Positions 62,243 to 64,000 of a stretch of 64,000 nt of DNA are shown in pieces. The DNA is taken from contig CAZVNJ010000011.1 in assembly GCA_964628985.1 (NCBI GenBank), forward strand, positions 1-64,000, in the 5' to 3' direction. The stretch is from SURF-43 sp964628985. GTDB lineage: Bacteria > Chloroflexota > Dehalococcoidia > UBA2979. Numbering within the stretch: the first letter of the stretch is position 1; each line of letters opens with the position of its first letter. Under the pieces are notes generated by a model that worked only from the letters and a program-made list of their open reading frames with translations, made no database searches and was not told where the DNA came from. Position numbers and translations under genes: made by a program.

Positions 62243-62769
62243 CAGGAGTCCTCCCCGACGCGCCGCCGCTCCTGCACGAGCACAATCGCGCCGAGCAGCG
62301 CGAACAGCAGGAGCACCGATGCGACCTCGAAGGCCAGGATGTACTTGCCGAGCAGCAGGTCGCCGATCGCGGAGACGGTCGTGGTGAAGTCGCTGGTGCC
62401 CAACGCCTCGCCTTTCCGCTCGTCCCACTCGGTGTCGATGGCGACGAACCCGATCATGCTGGCGAGTCCGCCCGCGGCGAGCATCGCCGGAATCACGTAC
62501 AGCGTCGAGCCATTGTTCCGGGAGGCGAGCGGCGTCAGCATCACGGCGAAGACCATGAGGACTGAGATGGACCCCGCATAGATCAGGATCTGCGCCACGG
62601 CGATGAAGTCCGCGCTCAGCGTCAGGAAGAGCCCGGCCATTCCGAGGAAGGACAGCACGAGGAACGCGAGGGCGTGCAGCAGGTTCCGGGCGACGAAGAC
62701 GAGCAGCGCGGAAGCCACCGTCACCCCGGACAGCGCGAAGAACGCCAGGATGATGCCCGGGGACTCCAC
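62242..62769 (-). CDS. nuoJ: NADH-quinone oxidoreductase subunit J
   Basis: A 175-residue protein with five membrane helices. NLLHALAFLVLSFLGMAGLF and the well-conserved SADFIAVAQILIYAGSISVL with AVMLTPL are typical of chain J. It starts on the base directly after the nuoH stop, with no nuoI between, and overlaps nuoK by one base. Confidence 0.95.
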   Translation of the reverse strand: MESPGIILAFFALSGVTVASALLVFVARNLLHALAFLVLSFLGMAGLFLTLSADFIAVAQILIYAGSISVLMVFAVMLTPLASRNNGSTLYVIPAMLAAGGLASMIGFVAIDTEWDERKGEALGTSDFTTTVSAIGDLLLGKYILAFEVASVLLLFALLGAIVLVQERRRVGEDS

Positions 62770-64000
62770 CTAGCCGCCTCGCATCTTCTGAGCGGCCTTC
62801 AGGCCGCCGAGCGTCGTCGCCATGACGGGGGGCTGCGCAGCCACCTCAGGCGCGTAGCCAAGCGCGCGCGCCCAGCGTCGCACCATCTCCACCGTCAGGC
62901 CCAGGTTGAGCATCGCGAACGCCGCCAATGGGAAGAGCGCGGGGGCCTCCCAACGCGCGAAGATCGAGGCCTCCACCGCGACGAGCAGCACCTGCGCGAC
63001 GGACAGCGGGATCAAGAACTTCCACGCGTAGCCCATCAACTGGTCCAGGCGGAAGCGCGGCAGCGTTCCGCGCAGCCAGACAAAGAAGAAGTACACGAGG
63101 CCGGTCTTCGTGGCGAGGATGAGGTAGCCGGGGATCCATGTCTCCAGCCCAAACATCGTGTAGCCGCCGAGGAAGAACGTGGACATGAGCGCGCCGACGA
63201 GGATCGCGTTGCCGAGCTCCACGCCCATGAAGAGCCCGGCTTTCATGCCGGAGTATTCCGTATAGAAGCCCGCCACGATCTCGGACTCCGCCTCGCCGAT
63301 GTCGTTCGGCGTGCGGTTGATCTCCGCGGTGCTGGAGAACAAGAAGGTGAACGCGGCGAAGGGCAGTAGGAGCAGTAGCCAGACGTTGTAGTTCGCCTGC
63401 CACGCGACAATCGACGAGAGCTGCATCGAGCCAGTCATCAGGACGACGGCGAGAAGCGCGAGCGAGATCGGGATCTCGTACGAGATCATCATGGCCACGG
63501 TGCGCATCGCGCCCAGAAGCGAGTAGTGGTTGTTCGACGACCAGCCGGCGAGGAACACGCCCAGGACGCCAAGCGATGAGATCGCAATGACGTAGAGGAT
63601 GCCGACGTTCAGGTCGAGGAACGACATCTTCTCCGCCCACGGGACGGGGCCCCAGCCGAGGATGGCCGGGATGAAGATGATCACCGGCGGCGCGAAGTAC
63701 AGGAGGCGGTCCGCGGCGCGCGGGATCACCACTTCTTTCTGCATCAACTTCACGGCGTCCGCGATCGGCTGGAACAGGCCGAACGGCCCCGTCCGGTTCG
63801 GGCCCTGGCGGATCTGGAACTTCGCCAGGACGCGGCGTTCCACCCATGACCCGATCAAGAGCCAGCCGCCTACGACCGAGAGGATGCCGAGGGCACCCAG
63901 CAGGGCCGTGGTCACGTACGGCACCGCCGGGTGGAAGCCCTCGTCCTGCATCCAACCGCGGAGGCCGCTGGTGATGTTCCCCAGGTCGCGGATGTCGTAC
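62770..64000 (-). CDS. nuoH: NADH-quinone oxidoreductase subunit H (possibly cut by window edge)
   Basis: At least 393 residues with eight or so membrane helices. The signatures are WVERRVLAKFQIRQGPNRTG, LMQKEVVIP, SNNHYSLLGAMRTVAMMISYEIP, and FSSTAEINRTPNDIGEAESE with quinone-site Glu residues. NuoH forms the quinone cavity with the peripheral arm. An ATG lies at 63951, but the frame stays open to the right edge with plausible coding sequence (DIRDLGNITSGLRGW), so the true start may be outside. The C-terminal tail of ~40 residues is polar. Confidence 0.93.
   Translation of the reverse strand, partial: YDIRDLGNITSGLRGWMQDEGFHPAVPYVTTALLGALGILSVVGGWLLIGSWVERRVLAKFQIRQGPNRTGPFGLFQPIADAVKLMQKEVVIPRAADRLLYFAPPVIIFIPAILGWGPVPWAEKMSFLDLNVGILYVIAISSLGVLGVFLAGWSSNNHYSLLGAMRTVAMMISYEIPISLALLAVVLMTGSMQLSSIVAWQANYNVWLLLLLPFAAFTFLFSSTAEINRTPNDIGEAESEIVAGFYTEYSGMKAGLFMGVELGNAILVGALMSTFFLGGYTMFGLETWIPGYLILATKTGLVYFFFVWLRGTLPRFRLDQLMGYAWKFLIPLSVAQVLLVAVEASIFARWEAPALFPLAAFAMLNLGLTVEMVRRWARALGYAPEVAAQPPVMATTLGGLKAAQKMRGG

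Overview
The window is 64 kb of GC-rich (roughly two thirds G+C), densely packed bacterial chromosome. There are no phage genes, transposases, rRNA genes or CRISPR arrays. The content is housekeeping plus CoA and lipid metabolism: a class 1B dihydroorotate dehydrogenase with PyrK, PyrR-controlled pyrimidine synthesis, a GuaB3-type protein, thiolase/DUF35, CaiB and carboxyltransferase genes, and a complex I cluster. With the lack of outer-membrane genes, this suggests a Chloroflexota-like (possibly Dehalococcoidia-related) or otherwise actinobacteria-like organism. That placement is inference. Many promoters have a TATCCT/TANNNT -10 box, and at several genes this box sits so close to the ATG that the mRNA should be leaderless.

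Layout. 1-9.8 kb: the end of an SCP2-type thiolase with its DUF35 partner, a lipoprotein, a 2-hydroxyacid dehydrogenase, a cation/proton antiporter, an alpha/beta hydrolase, a ribbon-helix-helix/DUF4097 pair, a phosphotransferase, a small membrane protein and a PAC2 protein. 9.8-20.4 kb: the pyrimidine operon pyrR-pyrB-pyrC-carA-GNAT-2H-like-carB-HAD-pyrK, preceded by a promoter, a PyrR-binding RNA element and an intrinsic terminator. 20.4-25.7 kb: a NYN-domain protein coupled to an Mrp-type P-loop ATPase (minus strand), then a small zinc-ribbon protein behind a structured leader, pyrD, an HDOD protein, a Gln/Gly-rich 50-residue peptide and tRNA-Pro. 25.7-35.6 kb: a large GAF/GGDEF protein, two cyclophilins, a PH-like membrane protein, tRNA-Arg, an epoxide hydrolase, an ArsR/SRPBCC operon and comM.

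35.9-48.3 kb: an acyl-CoA carboxyltransferase and a CaiB CoA-transferase, a Rel (p)ppGpp enzyme, divergent hisS-prfA-prmC, a two-subunit CoA-transferase whose alpha gene is interrupted by an in-frame UGA, a redoxin and a GuaB3 protein. 48.6-52.7 kb: metG-tatD-polyprenyl synthase-ppa. 52.8-64 kb (all minus strand, read from the right edge): nuoH-nuoJ-nuoK-small protein-nuoL-nuoM-nuoN-ybeY-dnaX-recR-small membrane protein-recO. This joins respiration to RNA maturation and DNA replication/repair.

The parts cooperate most clearly in pyrimidine synthesis. CarAB, PyrB, PyrC and PyrD/PyrK take carbamoyl phosphate to orotate, and PyrR senses the end product. pyrE and pyrF are not in the window. Points most worth a second look are the UGA codon with a SECIS-like hairpin in the CoA-transferase, the leaderless promoter pattern, the structured leaders before the small zinc-ribbon and Gln-rich genes, the degenerate 2H protein and acetyltransferase inside the pyr operon, and the extra small gene and missing nuoI in the nuo cluster.
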